From assembly GCA_963786225.1 (NCBI GenBank), contig CAWAYQ010000032.1, positions 248,001-312,000 of the forward strand: DNA of 64,000 nt, given 5' to 3'. Numbering within the stretch: the stretch's first letter is position 1; every line of letters begins with the position of its first letter. Under the pieces are notes generated by a model. It had not been told where the DNA came from and did no database searches. It worked only from the letters and a program-made list of their open reading frames with translations. Position numbers and translations under genes: made by a program. Below, piece after piece: positions 17,447 to 25,489 of this stretch. This DNA comes from Flaviflagellibacter sp963786225. Its GTDB lineage: Bacteria > Pseudomonadota > Alphaproteobacteria > Rhizobiales > Methylopilaceae.

Positions 17447-19594
17447 GTGGAACGCGATTTGATCGTCTGGTTGAGGCGTCGCTATACGCAGCTTCCCATG
17501 GGTCTAGCGGCACGGTTCACGCTGTTTGTCGCCGCTCTTCTGCTTGGGCTGACGGCGGCCTTCGTCTACGTCAACAACCGCGAAGCCGAACTTGCGGCCA
17601 ATGCCGCGTTCGATTCGAACGCCTCCCACATCCTCGCGCTTGTCGACGGGCTCGCGACTGATCTTCCCCCCCAGCGCCGCATCGACGATCTGCAGGACGT
17701 GCTCGACAGAGTCGCCTCGGCAAACGAGAGCACGCGCTACGCCTATGCCGTTGAGCTGAACCCGGACGGCACGCTCAAAAATGCCGATCCGGAAAGCGTT
17801 CTGAAGGATCCCATAGCGTCCATCGCACTGCTCGAAGCGGTGAGCGGGGGCACGCCGTCCTATCGCCGGGGCGATGGCGTGCTGCACATCGCGGTCCCGA
17901 TCAGATCAGGATCCAGGACGATCGGCGTCGCACGCGTCGGGGTTTCGACGAGCATGATGGAGGATGCGGTTTCGGCCGCCGTCAGCCGCAATCTCATCGT
18001 TGCCCTCTGCTTCATCGCTGTCGCCCTGCCGCTGACGGCGCTGTTCATCAACTACCTCACGGCGCCGGTGCGACGTCTGACGCTCGCGACGCGCCGCCTT
18101 GCTGCCGGCGACTTCTCGACGACGGTGCCCGAAAACCGCAACGATGAGCTCGGCGAACTGTCGCGCTCCTTTGTCGGCATGACGAAAAGCATCGTCGACA
18201 GTTTCGAGGCGGTGCAGAAACTGACATTGACCGACCGCATATCCGGCCTCGCCAACCGCGAGCAGATGCGCCGCTACGTCCAGAGCATGCTTGAGCGCGG
18301 GCAAACCGTTGCTCTTCTCTACCTCGACGTCGACCGTCTGAAGCGGGTCAATGAGGCGCTCGGCATGGACGTCGGAGACGATGCGATCCTCGCCATCGCC
18401 GAGCGGCTGAAAGCGGTGTCGGTCGAATATCGCGAGCAACTTGCCCGCGAGACAAACAGCGAGCGCGACGTGCTGCTGGCGCGGCTCGGCGGCGATGAAT
18501 TCGGCTTTGTCATCAGCGGTGCGGTTACGGAGGAGAGTGCCGGCCAGCTTGCGGCGCGCCTCCTCGGCGCATTCGCGCGGCCGTTCGATGTCGCCAATCA
18601 TTCGGTCTCGGTCACCGGTTCGATCGGCGTGGCGCTCGCGCCCGAAGACGGCATGGATTTCTCCGCACTTCTGCGGAGCGCCGCCAACGGCCTTACCGAA
18701 GCCAAGACGTCGGGTCGAGATACGTACAAATTCGCGCGCCGCGATGTGAATTCCTATGCCTACCGCCGGCTCGTCATCGAGCAGGAACTGAGACTCGCGC
18801 TGCAGCGGAGCGAGCTTGAAGTGTTCTACCAGCCGCAGGTCGCGCTGACCGACGGTGCGATCATCGGCGCGGAAGCTCTGGTGCGCTGGCGCCATCCGGA
18901 ACGCGGACTTGTCGGGCCGGTCGATTTCATCGAGATTGCCGAGGAAGTCGGACTGCTCGACCAGATCGGCACCTATGTCCTAGGCGAGGCCTGCCGGCAG
19001 AGCGCCGAATGGCAAGCCAAGGGCATGAACCCGAAGATCGCGGTCAACGTTTCGGCCTCGCAGTGCCAGCGTCCGGATTTTGCCGAGGGCGTGCTCAAGA
19101 CCATCGCCGCCGCGGGAATTCCGCCGAGCACGCTCGAGATCGAGATCACTGAGACCGTGGCCATGCTCGATCCGCGTACGACCGCGCGCGAGCTTGCGCC
19201 GTTGCGCGCCGCGGGCGTGCGCCTCGCGATCGACGATTTCGGCACCGGCTATTCCAATCTCGCTTCGCTGACGCGCATGCCGTTCGATATCCTGAAGATC
19301 GACCGCAGCTTCGTTTCCGAATGCGTGCGCGACGGTTCGGCGCGCGTGGTCGTCGCGACCATTCTCACAATGACGCAGAATCTCGGCTTCGAAACCGTGG
19401 CCGAGGGCGTTGAGTCGGCAGCCCAGCGCGAGTTCCTCCTGGCGCAGGGCTGCACCTTCGCCCAGGGCTATCTGTTCGGAAAGCCGATGCCGGCGGCGGA
19501 ATTCGAAACGCTCTACTTCGCCAAGCGCCGCTCCGGCGCGCGCGATCTCATCGGCCAGGTGCGGCGCAAGGCCGGCAGCCGCGCCGAGGCCTGA
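17447..19594 (+). CDS. Membrane-bound GGDEF-EAL c-di-GMP protein with HAMP domain
   Basis: 715 aa. A first membrane helix (~residues 20-40), a periplasmic region of ~145 residues, a second helix (~185-205) and a HAMP linker lead to a GGDEF domain (RLGGDEFGF, ~residue 348) and an EAL domain (AEALVRWRHP; DDFGTGYSNLASL; AEGVES). Signature residues of both domains look intact, so it may both make and degrade c-di-GMP; the net activity is not predictable. GTG 17447 is the longest start; ATG 17498 would still keep the first helix. It neighbours the Tad pilus locus, convergent with its tadE gene, and carries a CtrA box upstream. Confidence 0.93.
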   Translation: MERDLIVWLRRRYTQLPMGLAARFTLFVAALLLGLTAAFVYVNNREAELAANAAFDSNASHILALVDGLATDLPPQRRIDDLQDVLDRVASANESTRYAYAVELNPDGTLKNADPESVLKDPIASIALLEAVSGGTPSYRRGDGVLHIAVPIRSGSRTIGVARVGVSTSMMEDAVSAAVSRNLIVALCFIAVALPLTALFINYLTAPVRRLTLATRRLAAGDFSTTVPENRNDELGELSRSFVGMTKSIVDSFEAVQKLTLTDRISGLANREQMRRYVQSMLERGQTVALLYLDVDRLKRVNEALGMDVGDDAILAIAERLKAVSVEYREQLARETNSERDVLLARLGGDEFGFVISGAVTEESAGQLAARLLGAFARPFDVANHSVSVTGSIGVALAPEDGMDFSALLRSAANGLTEAKTSGRDTYKFARRDVNSYAYRRLVIEQELRLALQRSELEVFYQPQVALTDGAIIGAEALVRWRHPERGLVGPVDFIEIAEEVGLLDQIGTYVLGEACRQSAEWQAKGMNPKIAVNVSASQCQRPDFAEGVLKTIAAAGIPPSTLEIEITETVAMLDPRTTARELAPLRAAGVRLAIDDFGTGYSNLASLTRMPFDILKIDRSFVSECVRDGSARVVVATILTMTQNLGFETVAEGVESAAQREFLLAQGCTFAQGYLFGKPMPAAEFETLYFAKRRSGARDLIGQVRRKAGSRAEA

Positions 19595-20159
19595 GCCTCG
19601 CTCCTATGGAAAGCCGCTGGCTTCGACCGGCGCACCCCAGCGCGGCGCCATGACCGTGGTCGACTCGTAGGGTCATGCTGCTGAGACCGAGACGCGGCAA
19701 CAGGAAACCCGCGAATTCCAGATTGTAGGTATAGCTCACTTGTGTCCGCACCACGGATGTATCCGGCGGCGTAAACGTCGTGTCGCGGTTCGTGGCGTTG
19801 GCCGGCGGGTAGGACCAGTCGATCTTGTAGGTTTCATCCGGCTGCTGACGGATGCTCTCAATGTCGATGGTGAGAAGGGTCGGATCGTCGGAATACGGAT
19901 ACATGACCGATTTCGACGCCCGGACGATGTTTGCGAGCTCGGCCGGCGTGATCTTCTGCCGCTGAGTAACGAAGTCGGAGATCGTGCGCGACAGGATGGC
20001 GAGCTTCGTCTTCACGTCGACCGCGCGCGCAATGTCGTAGCTGGCGAGGAGCATGAGGAGCATGATCGGCAGGATGAGCGCGAACTCGACGGCCGAGACG
20101 GCGCGCGTGTCCGAACCGAACCGGCGAACGCAGGAAGACGAGGGATGCATATTCTTCAT
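19548..20159 (-). CDS. tadE: TadE-family pilus assembly protein, 3' end frameshifted
   Basis: Pseudopilin-like protein of the Tad pilus. The basic N-terminus leads into TRAVSAVEFALILPIMLLMLLASYDIARAVDVK, a type-IVb prepilin-like cleavage region and helix. ATG 20159 is chosen; the frame is open to 20237. Around 19668-19671 the frame appears to have one extra base. Removing it gives ESTTVMAPRWGAPVEASGFP and a stop at 19604, ten bases after the convergent GGDEF-EAL gene, as in normal family members. As it stands, translation runs into an unrelated basic tail and overlaps that gene by 47 bp. Confidence 0.75.
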   Translation of the reverse strand: MKNMHPSSSCVRRFGSDTRAVSAVEFALILPIMLLMLLASYDIARAVDVKTKLAILSRTISDFVTQRQKITPAELANIVRASKSVMYPYSDDPTLLTIDIESIRQQPDETYKIDWSYPPANATNRDTTFTPPDTSVVRTQVSYTYNLEFAGFLLPRLGLSSMTLRVDHGHGAALGCAGRSQRLSIGARLRPRRGCRPCAAPGR

Positions 20160-20689
20160 CAGTAGGGCTCGCTGCGGAAGGCGGAGACGGCCACGAGCCT
20201 TTTCTTGTCGTCCAATACGGAAATGCCGAACGGCCACTCATAGTCGACGCGGACCATGACGATCTGCGAGGCGGTGCCCGGATTGTAACACTCGGCGTCC
20301 TCGGCCTTCGCTGGATCGAAGCAGTCCGGATTGCCTTTTTTCGGATCGGCGTCCGAAAAATTTCCGAACGACTGCACCTGGACGAACATTTTTTCACAAT
20401 CGAACATGAACATGTTCGGGGAGGCGCAGAGCTCGTTTTTGAAATCGGCCCTGGTCTTGTTGGCGAACTGGCCGGTCATGATCTTGCGCGAGACGTCAGC
20501 CACCATGCTCTGCAGGACCTGGCCGGCGAACATGACAATCGACGTCTGCACGATCGCAAAGAGCAGGCCGAAAAAGGGAAGCGCCACGAACGCGAACTCG
20601 ACCGCCGTCGCCCCGCTCTCGTCCGCGCGCAAGCGGGCGAGAAGCCGCGGCATGCGGATCCGGATCGTCGTTGAGCGCTGGCATGCCAT
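20159..20689 (-). CDS. TadE/TadG-family pseudopilin
   Basis: 176 aa. Arginine-rich N-terminus, then ADESGATAVEFAFVALPFFGLLFAIVQTSIV, the typical prepilin-like GATAVEF site and membrane helix of TadE-like proteins, then a periplasmic domain with four cysteines that could form disulfides. It starts ~100 bp downstream of a CtrA box and its stop abuts the next tadE gene, so both form one minus-strand operon. No frame disturbance is seen here. Confidence 0.85.
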   Translation of the reverse strand: MACQRSTTIRIRMPRLLARLRADESGATAVEFAFVALPFFGLLFAIVQTSIVMFAGQVLQSMVADVSRKIMTGQFANKTRADFKNELCASPNMFMFDCEKMFVQVQSFGNFSDADPKKGNPDCFDPAKAEDAECYNPGTASQIVMVRVDYEWPFGISVLDDKKRLVAVSAFRSEPY

Positions 20690-20787
20690 TTAAGTCTGCC
20701 CCTTCGGCGCGGGCCGATTGCAGGCACAATGCTCAGCAAAAACTTGCAACCGCGTTAGCGCGGCTTACGAGGCGGGAGCGGTCTCGG

Positions 20788-20802
20788 TTAACGTTCGATT
20801 AA
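20788..20802. promoter_or_regulatory. CtrA-type box upstream of the TadE operon
   Basis: TTAACGTTCGATTAA, an exact TTAA-N7-TTAA match, ~100 bp before the first tadE start on the minus strand. It overlaps the stop codon of the preceding secretin-N-domain gene, suggesting a promoter of its own for the two TadE genes. CtrA is known to control pilus genes in Caulobacter. Confidence 0.5.
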
Positions 20803-21296
20803 CGTTGCGTGGCGAGACCGTTGCGATTGCCGATCTGGCCGCTGTAGGCGCCGAAATAGTCCGGATTGTCGCCGAGCGTCACCGTCTGTTCGCAGCGCGG
20901 CGAACAGGAATAGGTCTCGCGGGCGGTGCCGCGCAGGACGGTGAGCGTGCGCGATGTCGGCGCGCTTACATGGATCATCATCTCGCTCAGGGTCTGTCCG
21001 TCACGGTCGAGAGCCATGAGATTTGTGGTGCCGTAGCTCTTGCCGGTAACGACGATCAGGCCGTTGCGCTGAATGGTGGCGTCGGCAATGGCGGGGTTGC
21101 CGAGAACGAGCGTCGTGGTTTCCGCCGGCACGCGCGTCAGGGCGGCAAAGTCGAGCGCGACGGCGATATCGCCGGTCGGAGTGGATCCCGGCGCCGTCGA
21201 AGGCGTGGAGATCGCATCCTGGGCGCAGGCCGGCAATGCGAGGCCTGTCGCAATGAGGGCAGCAACGCCGACAAGAGTGCTGCGAAGTATCTTCAT
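20799..21296 (-). CDS. Stand-alone pilus-assembly secretin N-terminal domain protein (CpaC-N-like)
   Basis: 165 aa with a signal peptide (MKILRSTLVGVAALIATGLALPACAQ). The mature part matches only the N-terminal domain of CpaC/RcpA secretins (TTTLVLGNPAIADATIQRNGLIVVTGKSYGTTNLMALD) and has no secretin pore. It ends with a short cysteine pair (YSCSPRCEQ). Such small genes accompany Tad loci in Hyphomicrobiales. It may bind the CpaC secretin or the pilus in the periplasm; this is inference. It is divergent from flp. Confidence 0.8.
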   Translation of the reverse strand: MKILRSTLVGVAALIATGLALPACAQDAISTPSTAPGSTPTGDIAVALDFAALTRVPAETTTLVLGNPAIADATIQRNGLIVVTGKSYGTTNLMALDRDGQTLSEMMIHVSAPTSRTLTVLRGTARETYSCSPRCEQTVTLGDNPDYFGAYSGQIGNRNGLATQR

Positions 21297-21453
21297 ACCG
21301 CTGTGACCGCCTGGAACCGTACGATGTTCTTGGCTCTCAGTGATGCGCGAGGAAGGTGAAGGAACTTCTAACAGGCTCGGCGGCGTGTTGGGCTGCCGTC
21401 GAGTAAATACCGGTGAGAACACGCTATTTCAGCTGTGGAAGAGACATTCTTAT

Positions 21454-21472
21454 GTAATTCGGAATGAATTAC
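21454..21472. promoter_or_regulatory. Palindrome upstream of flp
   Basis: GTAATTC-GGAAT-GAATTAC: perfect 7-bp inverted repeat with a 5-base centre, ~150 bp before the pilin gene. Possible operator; regulator unknown. Confidence 0.3.
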
Positions 21473-21530
21473 TTAAGTATATACGTGACGGTCGGGGTTG
21501 CGCCGGGAATTTCGGCTTACATTAACTCTG

Positions 21531-21546
21531 TGGCAAGGGCGGTGCT
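21531..21546 (+). promoter_or_regulatory. Possible sigma54 promoter of flp
   Basis: TGGCAAGGGCGGTGCT keeps the -24 GG and -12 GC with correct spacing of the TGGCAC-N5-TTGCW consensus, with two other mismatches. It lies ~75 bp before the flp start. Weak support. Confidence 0.3.
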
Positions 21547-21620
21547 GTTAGCTTCTCTGCAGGTTTCGAGGGGGGAACTCGAATACCCTTACGCAATTCC
21601 CACTGCACTAGGAGCAAACT

Positions 21621-21878
21621 ATGACTCTCTTCAAACGCTTCCTGAAGGACGAGTCCGGCGCCACCGCGATCGAGTACGCGCTCATCGCGGCCATCATCGG
21701 CATCGGCCTGATTGCGGCCCTCGGCCCGCTCAACGACGAGATCTCGGCGGCCTATTCGACAGGATCGACACCGGCTGCACTGACGCCGGCGCGCTGCCGA
21801 CGGCTGACTGATAGGTTAGATTTGATGACGGAAAGCCGCCCTTCGGGGCGGCTTTCGCATTTTTTAACGACAGTTTGA
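21621..21878 (+). CDS. flp: Flp/Tad major pilin, C-terminus probably frameshifted
   Basis: Type IVb pilin: short leader, processing region and helix (DESGATAIEYALIAAIIGIGLIAALGPL). Prepilin peptidase CpaA, encoded just downstream, would cleave after the G of SGATAIEY. The normal family length is 50-65 aa. In the open frame the protein runs to 85 aa straight through the terminator hairpin at 21831-21856, which is implausible. Shifting frame near 21757-21764 gives IDTGCTDAGALPTAD and a stop at 21811 before the hairpin. The exact original sequence there is unclear (two extra bases or one missing). Confidence 0.8.
   Translation: MTLFKRFLKDESGATAIEYALIAAIIGIGLIAALGPLNDEISAAYSTGSTPAALTPARCRRLTDRLDLMTESRPSGRLSHFLTTV
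21831..21866 (+). terminator. Rho-independent terminator after flp
   Basis: Eleven-base-pair stem GAAAGCCGCCC-TTCG-GGGCGGCTTTC followed by GCATTTTTTAA. It probably limits read-through from the abundant pilin mRNA into cpaA. Confidence 0.9.
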
Positions 21879-21891
21879 TTGAAGTGTACTT

Positions 21892-22404
21892 ATGTGGAGC
21901 TTCGGCTATCTTCTTCTCACTGCGTTCGCGGCGCTGCTTGTGCTCGCGGCGGTGTCCGATCTTCTGACGATGAAGATACCCAATCTCATTCCCCTTCTGA
22001 TCCTTGCCGTGTTTCCGATCGCGGCCCTTGCGGCGGGCTTCGACATGGCGTTGGTCGGCTGGCATCTTCTCGCGGGGATCGGCGTGCTTGCGATCTGTTT
22101 TGGAATGTTCGCTCTCGGCTGGATCGGCGGCGGCGACGCGAAGCTCGCGGCCACGAGCGCGCTCTGGATCGGTCCGTTCATGCCCTTGCTCGACTGGGCG
22201 GTCACCGCGGCCGTCTTGGGCGGAGTATTGACGCTCGTTCTGTTGACGGCGCGAGCTGCGCCATTGCCGGTCGTTCTCGCAAACCAGGGCTGGATTGCTC
22301 GTCTGCACGACAGGAACGGCGGCGTGCCGTATGGCGTTGCACTCGCCGCGGCCGGGCTTCTCGTTTATCCCACGACGGATATCTTTGCGCGTCTAGCAGT
22401 TTGA
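21892..22404 (+). CDS. cpaA: Prepilin peptidase CpaA/TadV
   Basis: 170 aa, hydrophobic with five to six membrane helices, an A24-type aspartic peptidase of the short form that lacks the methylase domain. The two catalytic aspartates are in VSDLLTMKIPN (~residue 22) and the GxGD-type motif IGGGDAKL (~residue 79). It removes the leader of the Flp pilin and the TadE-like proteins at the inner membrane. Confidence 0.92.
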   Translation: MWSFGYLLLTAFAALLVLAAVSDLLTMKIPNLIPLLILAVFPIAALAAGFDMALVGWHLLAGIGVLAICFGMFALGWIGGGDAKLAATSALWIGPFMPLLDWAVTAAVLGGVLTLVLLTARAAPLPVVLANQGWIARLHDRNGGVPYGVALAAAGLLVYPTTDIFARLAV

Positions 22405-22517
22405 GCCCGTTCGAGAAAATCCATAACCGGCTATTAACCATACATTGACCTTTGTTGCCTCAAATGCCTGTGGGAATTCCTCGAAAATCGGGAGTTCCGG
22501 CACGAAGGTAACGGCGT

Positions 22518-23321
22518 ATGAAATTTGCCCGCATCGCAGTCCTCGCCATCGCGGTCATCGCCGGTGGCATGGCCGCGCTCATGGTCGGCGGCGACGAGCC
22601 GCCGCCGGCGCCGCAGATTGTCGAGGCGGCCGCGACATCCGAAGTGCTTGTCGCCACCGCCGATATTCCGATGGGCCAGGTCATCGCTCCCAACGCGCTC
22701 GAATGGCGCGCGTGGCCGGAGACCGGTTCTGCGGGCTTTATCACCAAGACTAGCCAGCCCGGGGCCATGGAAGAGGTCACGGGTTCGATCGCGCGTCAGC
22801 CGATCGTCTCCGGCGAGCCGATCCGGATGCAGAAGATCGTAAAGGCGGACGGCTCCGGATTTATGGCGGCCATCCTGCCGGCCGGCATGCGCGCGGTCGC
22901 GACCGAAATCTCCGCCGAGACCGGCGCCGGCGGATTCATTCTGCCGAATGACCGGGTCGACGTGATCCTGACGCGCAAAGAGGAAAACAGGTCCAACAAC
23001 GACAACGGCGGCAATACCGAGCAGTTCTCGACGTCGACGATCCTGACGAATGTGCGCGTCCTCGCGATCGATCAGGCGGTCGCCGAGAAAGACGGCGAGA
23101 AAGTCGCCGTCGGCCGCGTCGCGACGCTCGAACTGCTCCCGCGGCAGGCCGAGATTCTCGCGCTTGCGCGCCAGCTCGGCACGCTGTCGCTCACGCTGCG
23201 CGCGCTTGTGGATGCCAATCCAAATCTTGCGGGAGCGGGACCGGAAGCGGTGGACGCGAAGACCACGAATGGAATGACCGTGATCCGTTTCGGCGTCACG
23301 ACGAACTCGATTGAGCGCTAA
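22518..23321 (+). CDS. cpaB: Flp pilus assembly protein CpaB
   Basis: 267 aa. N-terminal membrane anchor/signal (ARIAVLAIAVIAGGMAALMV), then a SAF domain (VLVATADIPMGQVIAPNALEWRAWP) and the CpaB/RcpC domain with GAGGFILPNDRVDVILTR. It acts in the periplasm in outer-membrane secretin assembly. A TTAACCAT half-site for CtrA lies ~80 bp upstream, suggesting a separate promoter. The frame is intact. Confidence 0.92.
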   Translation: MKFARIAVLAIAVIAGGMAALMVGGDEPPPAPQIVEAAATSEVLVATADIPMGQVIAPNALEWRAWPETGSAGFITKTSQPGAMEEVTGSIARQPIVSGEPIRMQKIVKADGSGFMAAILPAGMRAVATEISAETGAGGFILPNDRVDVILTRKEENRSNNDNGGNTEQFSTSTILTNVRVLAIDQAVAEKDGEKVAVGRVATLELLPRQAEILALARQLGTLSLTLRALVDANPNLAGAGPEAVDAKTTNGMTVIRFGVTTNSIER

Positions 23322-23339
23322 GGCGCACGGGGATAGGGC

Positions 23340-24772
23340 ATGAAACTGGCTGCCGTGCAGTCTTTGGCGAAAGGCATCGCCCTTGCGGTTTTGCTGCTGG
23401 CACCTGCCGTGCAGACGCCGGCGCATGCGGCCGACAGCACTGCCTATTTCGGTGCGAGCGGAGGCCGGGTTGTGCAGCTCGGCATCGGCAAATCCTATGT
23501 TGTCGACCTGCCGGCGGATGCGTCGGAGGTTCTCGTCGCCGATCCGAAGATCGCCAACGCCGTCGTCCGTTCGGCGCGCAAAGCCTATGTGATAGGTGTC
23601 GCTCTCGGCGAGACCGACATCATCTTCTTCGACAGTGCAGGCCAGCAGATCGAAAGCCTTGCGGTTTCGGTCGCGCGCGATCTTTCGCCGATCCGCAACA
23701 ATATCCAGACATCGATGCCGGGCTCGTCCGTCCGGGCGAATGCGGTCGGCGAGTCGGTCATGCTGACCGGCTCCGTCCGCTCGGCCGGCGAAGCGCAAAC
23801 CGCAGTCGACATCGCGGCAAATCTTGTCGGAAGCCCCGACAAGGTCGTCAATGCTCTCGCGATCGAAGGCCGCGAGCAGGTCATGCTGAAGGTCTCGGTC
23901 GTCGAGATGCAGCGCACCGTCATCAAGCAGATCGGTGCGAAGTGGGATATCGGGGGCCGCGAGTGGAAACGGCATTCTCGGCTTTGGCTCGAATCCCGGC
24001 GTTCCTGGTCAACGATACGGCGCCCGGAGCGGTGCTGAATCCCGTAACAGGGGCCAATATCATCGGCGGAAATGCCCTGGGGCTCGCGTTCGATAACGGC
24101 AAGAACTTCGCCTATCTCAACATAGAGGCGCTTGAATCGAGCGGGCTTGCGCGTGTTCTTGCCGAGCCGAACCTCACAGCGGTGTCCGGCGAAAAGGCCG
24201 AATTCCTTGCGGGAGGCGAATTCCCGATCCCGGTTGCCGCAGATGACAACCAGGTAACGCTCGAATTCAAGAAGTTCGGCGTCGGATTGCTCTTTACGCC
24301 GGTGGTGCTGTCGAGCGGGCGCATCAGTCTGCAGGTCGGCACCGAGGTGAGCGAACTCAGCAATGACGGCGCAATCGAGCAGGGAGGCTTCCGCGTGCCG
24401 GCTCTCGCGGTGCGCCGGGCCAGCACGACCGTGGAACTGCCGTCGGGCGGATCGTTTGCGATCGCCGGGCTGCTTCGCGACGACACCCGCCAAACGTTCG
24501 AGGGTATTCCCGGCCTGATCAATCTGCCGGTTCTCGGCAGTCTGTTCCGCAGCCGCGACTACAAGCGCGGCCAGTCCGAACTTGTTGTCATCGTCACGCC
24601 CTATCTCGCCAAACCCGTCGGCCGCGACAAGCTTGCGAAACCCGACGACGGTTTCTCGACTCCCGATGATGGCGAGAGCATTCTGCTCGGCCGTCTCAAC
24701 AAGATCTACGCGCCCGGCCTGAAACTAGCGCCGGGCGGCTACCGCGGGCCTATCGGCTACATAGTGGAGTGA
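23340..24772 (+). pseudogene. cpaC: Secretin CpaC/RcpA, interrupted by two +1 frameshifts
   Basis: Outer-membrane secretin of the Tad pilus, reconstructed length ~475 aa. The N-terminal part (signal peptide, RVVQLGIGKSYVVDLPADASEVLVADP, BON-like domain) reads from 23340 in one frame to AKWDIG. One extra G in the GGGGG run at 23952-23956 shifts the frame. The next stretch (AASGNGILGFGSNP) reads in a second frame. An extra C in 23995-23997 moves to a third frame that continues with AFLVNDTAPG, the secretin domain (RVLAEPNLTAVSGEKAEFLAGGEFPIP) and the stop at 24772. Removing one base at each site gives a seamless family protein. Confidence 0.88.
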
Positions 24773-24774
24773 TT

Positions 24775-25489
24775 ATGCGCGCCGCCCTCTCTTCTCTCGC
24801 TAAAGCGCCGCTCGCATTGGCCGTCGTTCTCTCCGTCGCGGGTTGCGCGTCCCGTAATGACGACATCACGGCGTCGATCCCGGACGATTATCGCCTGCAG
24901 CATCCCATCAACGTGACGCGAGGGCTCGCGACGATCGACCTCCTTCCCGGCGGTGGCCCGGGCGGCCTCACCGACCGGCAGGTCGGCGACATTCAAGCCT
25001 TCGGCGCCGACTGGCGAAAGCGCGGCCGCGGCCGCTTGTCTATTCTCGTGCCGACCGGCGCGGGGGCGGTAACCGACGGTCAATCGACTCGGGCCGCGAA
25101 AGAAATCCGGCGGATATTACACCGCGATGGGAATTCCCGGCCAATCGCTCTCGACGGAGCGCTACCCCGCCGACGGACCCGGACATCTCGCGCCGGTGCG
25201 TCTGGAGTTTCCGATTCTTGAGGCCAGGCTACCGCATGAATGCGGCCAATGGCCGGACGATGCGGGCTACAGCCAGCCCGGCACGAACAACGAAAACCGT
25301 TCCATGTGGAACTATGGCTGCTCGACGCAGCAGAACCTCGCCGCACAAGTGGAAGACCCCGAAGACTTCATTCGTCCCCGGTCGGAAGATCCGGCCAACG
25401 CCGTGCGCCGCGCCACGGTTCTTCAGAAATACCGGAAGGGCGAGCCGACATGGACCTTATATCCCAAGGAAACAGTGGACACCCAGTGA
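24775..25489 (+). pseudogene. cpaD: Pilus assembly lipoprotein CpaD, interrupted by a +1 frameshift
   Basis: Begins with a lipobox-type signal (LALAVVLSVAGCAS). The family segment (HPINVTRGLATIDLLPGGGPGGLTDRQ...STRAAKEIRRI) runs to ~25115. One extra base within ATATTACACC (25114-25123) shifts the frame; the second frame continues with TAMGIPGQSLSTERYPA, PHECGQWPDDAG, NYGCSTQQNLAAQVEDPEDF and ends at 25489, all typical of CpaD. The stop overlaps the cpaE start (TGATG). ATG 24775 was chosen over GTG 24769. Confidence 0.88.

Larger units (their letters stand above)
21297..21620. other. Divergent regulatory region before the flp pilin gene
   Basis: No gene is supported in these 324 bp. The middle is AT-richer than the surroundings and holds a palindrome (21454-21472) and a sigma54-like element (21531-21546). 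The base run GGAGC just before the flp start is its ribosome-binding site. Confidence 0.5.
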
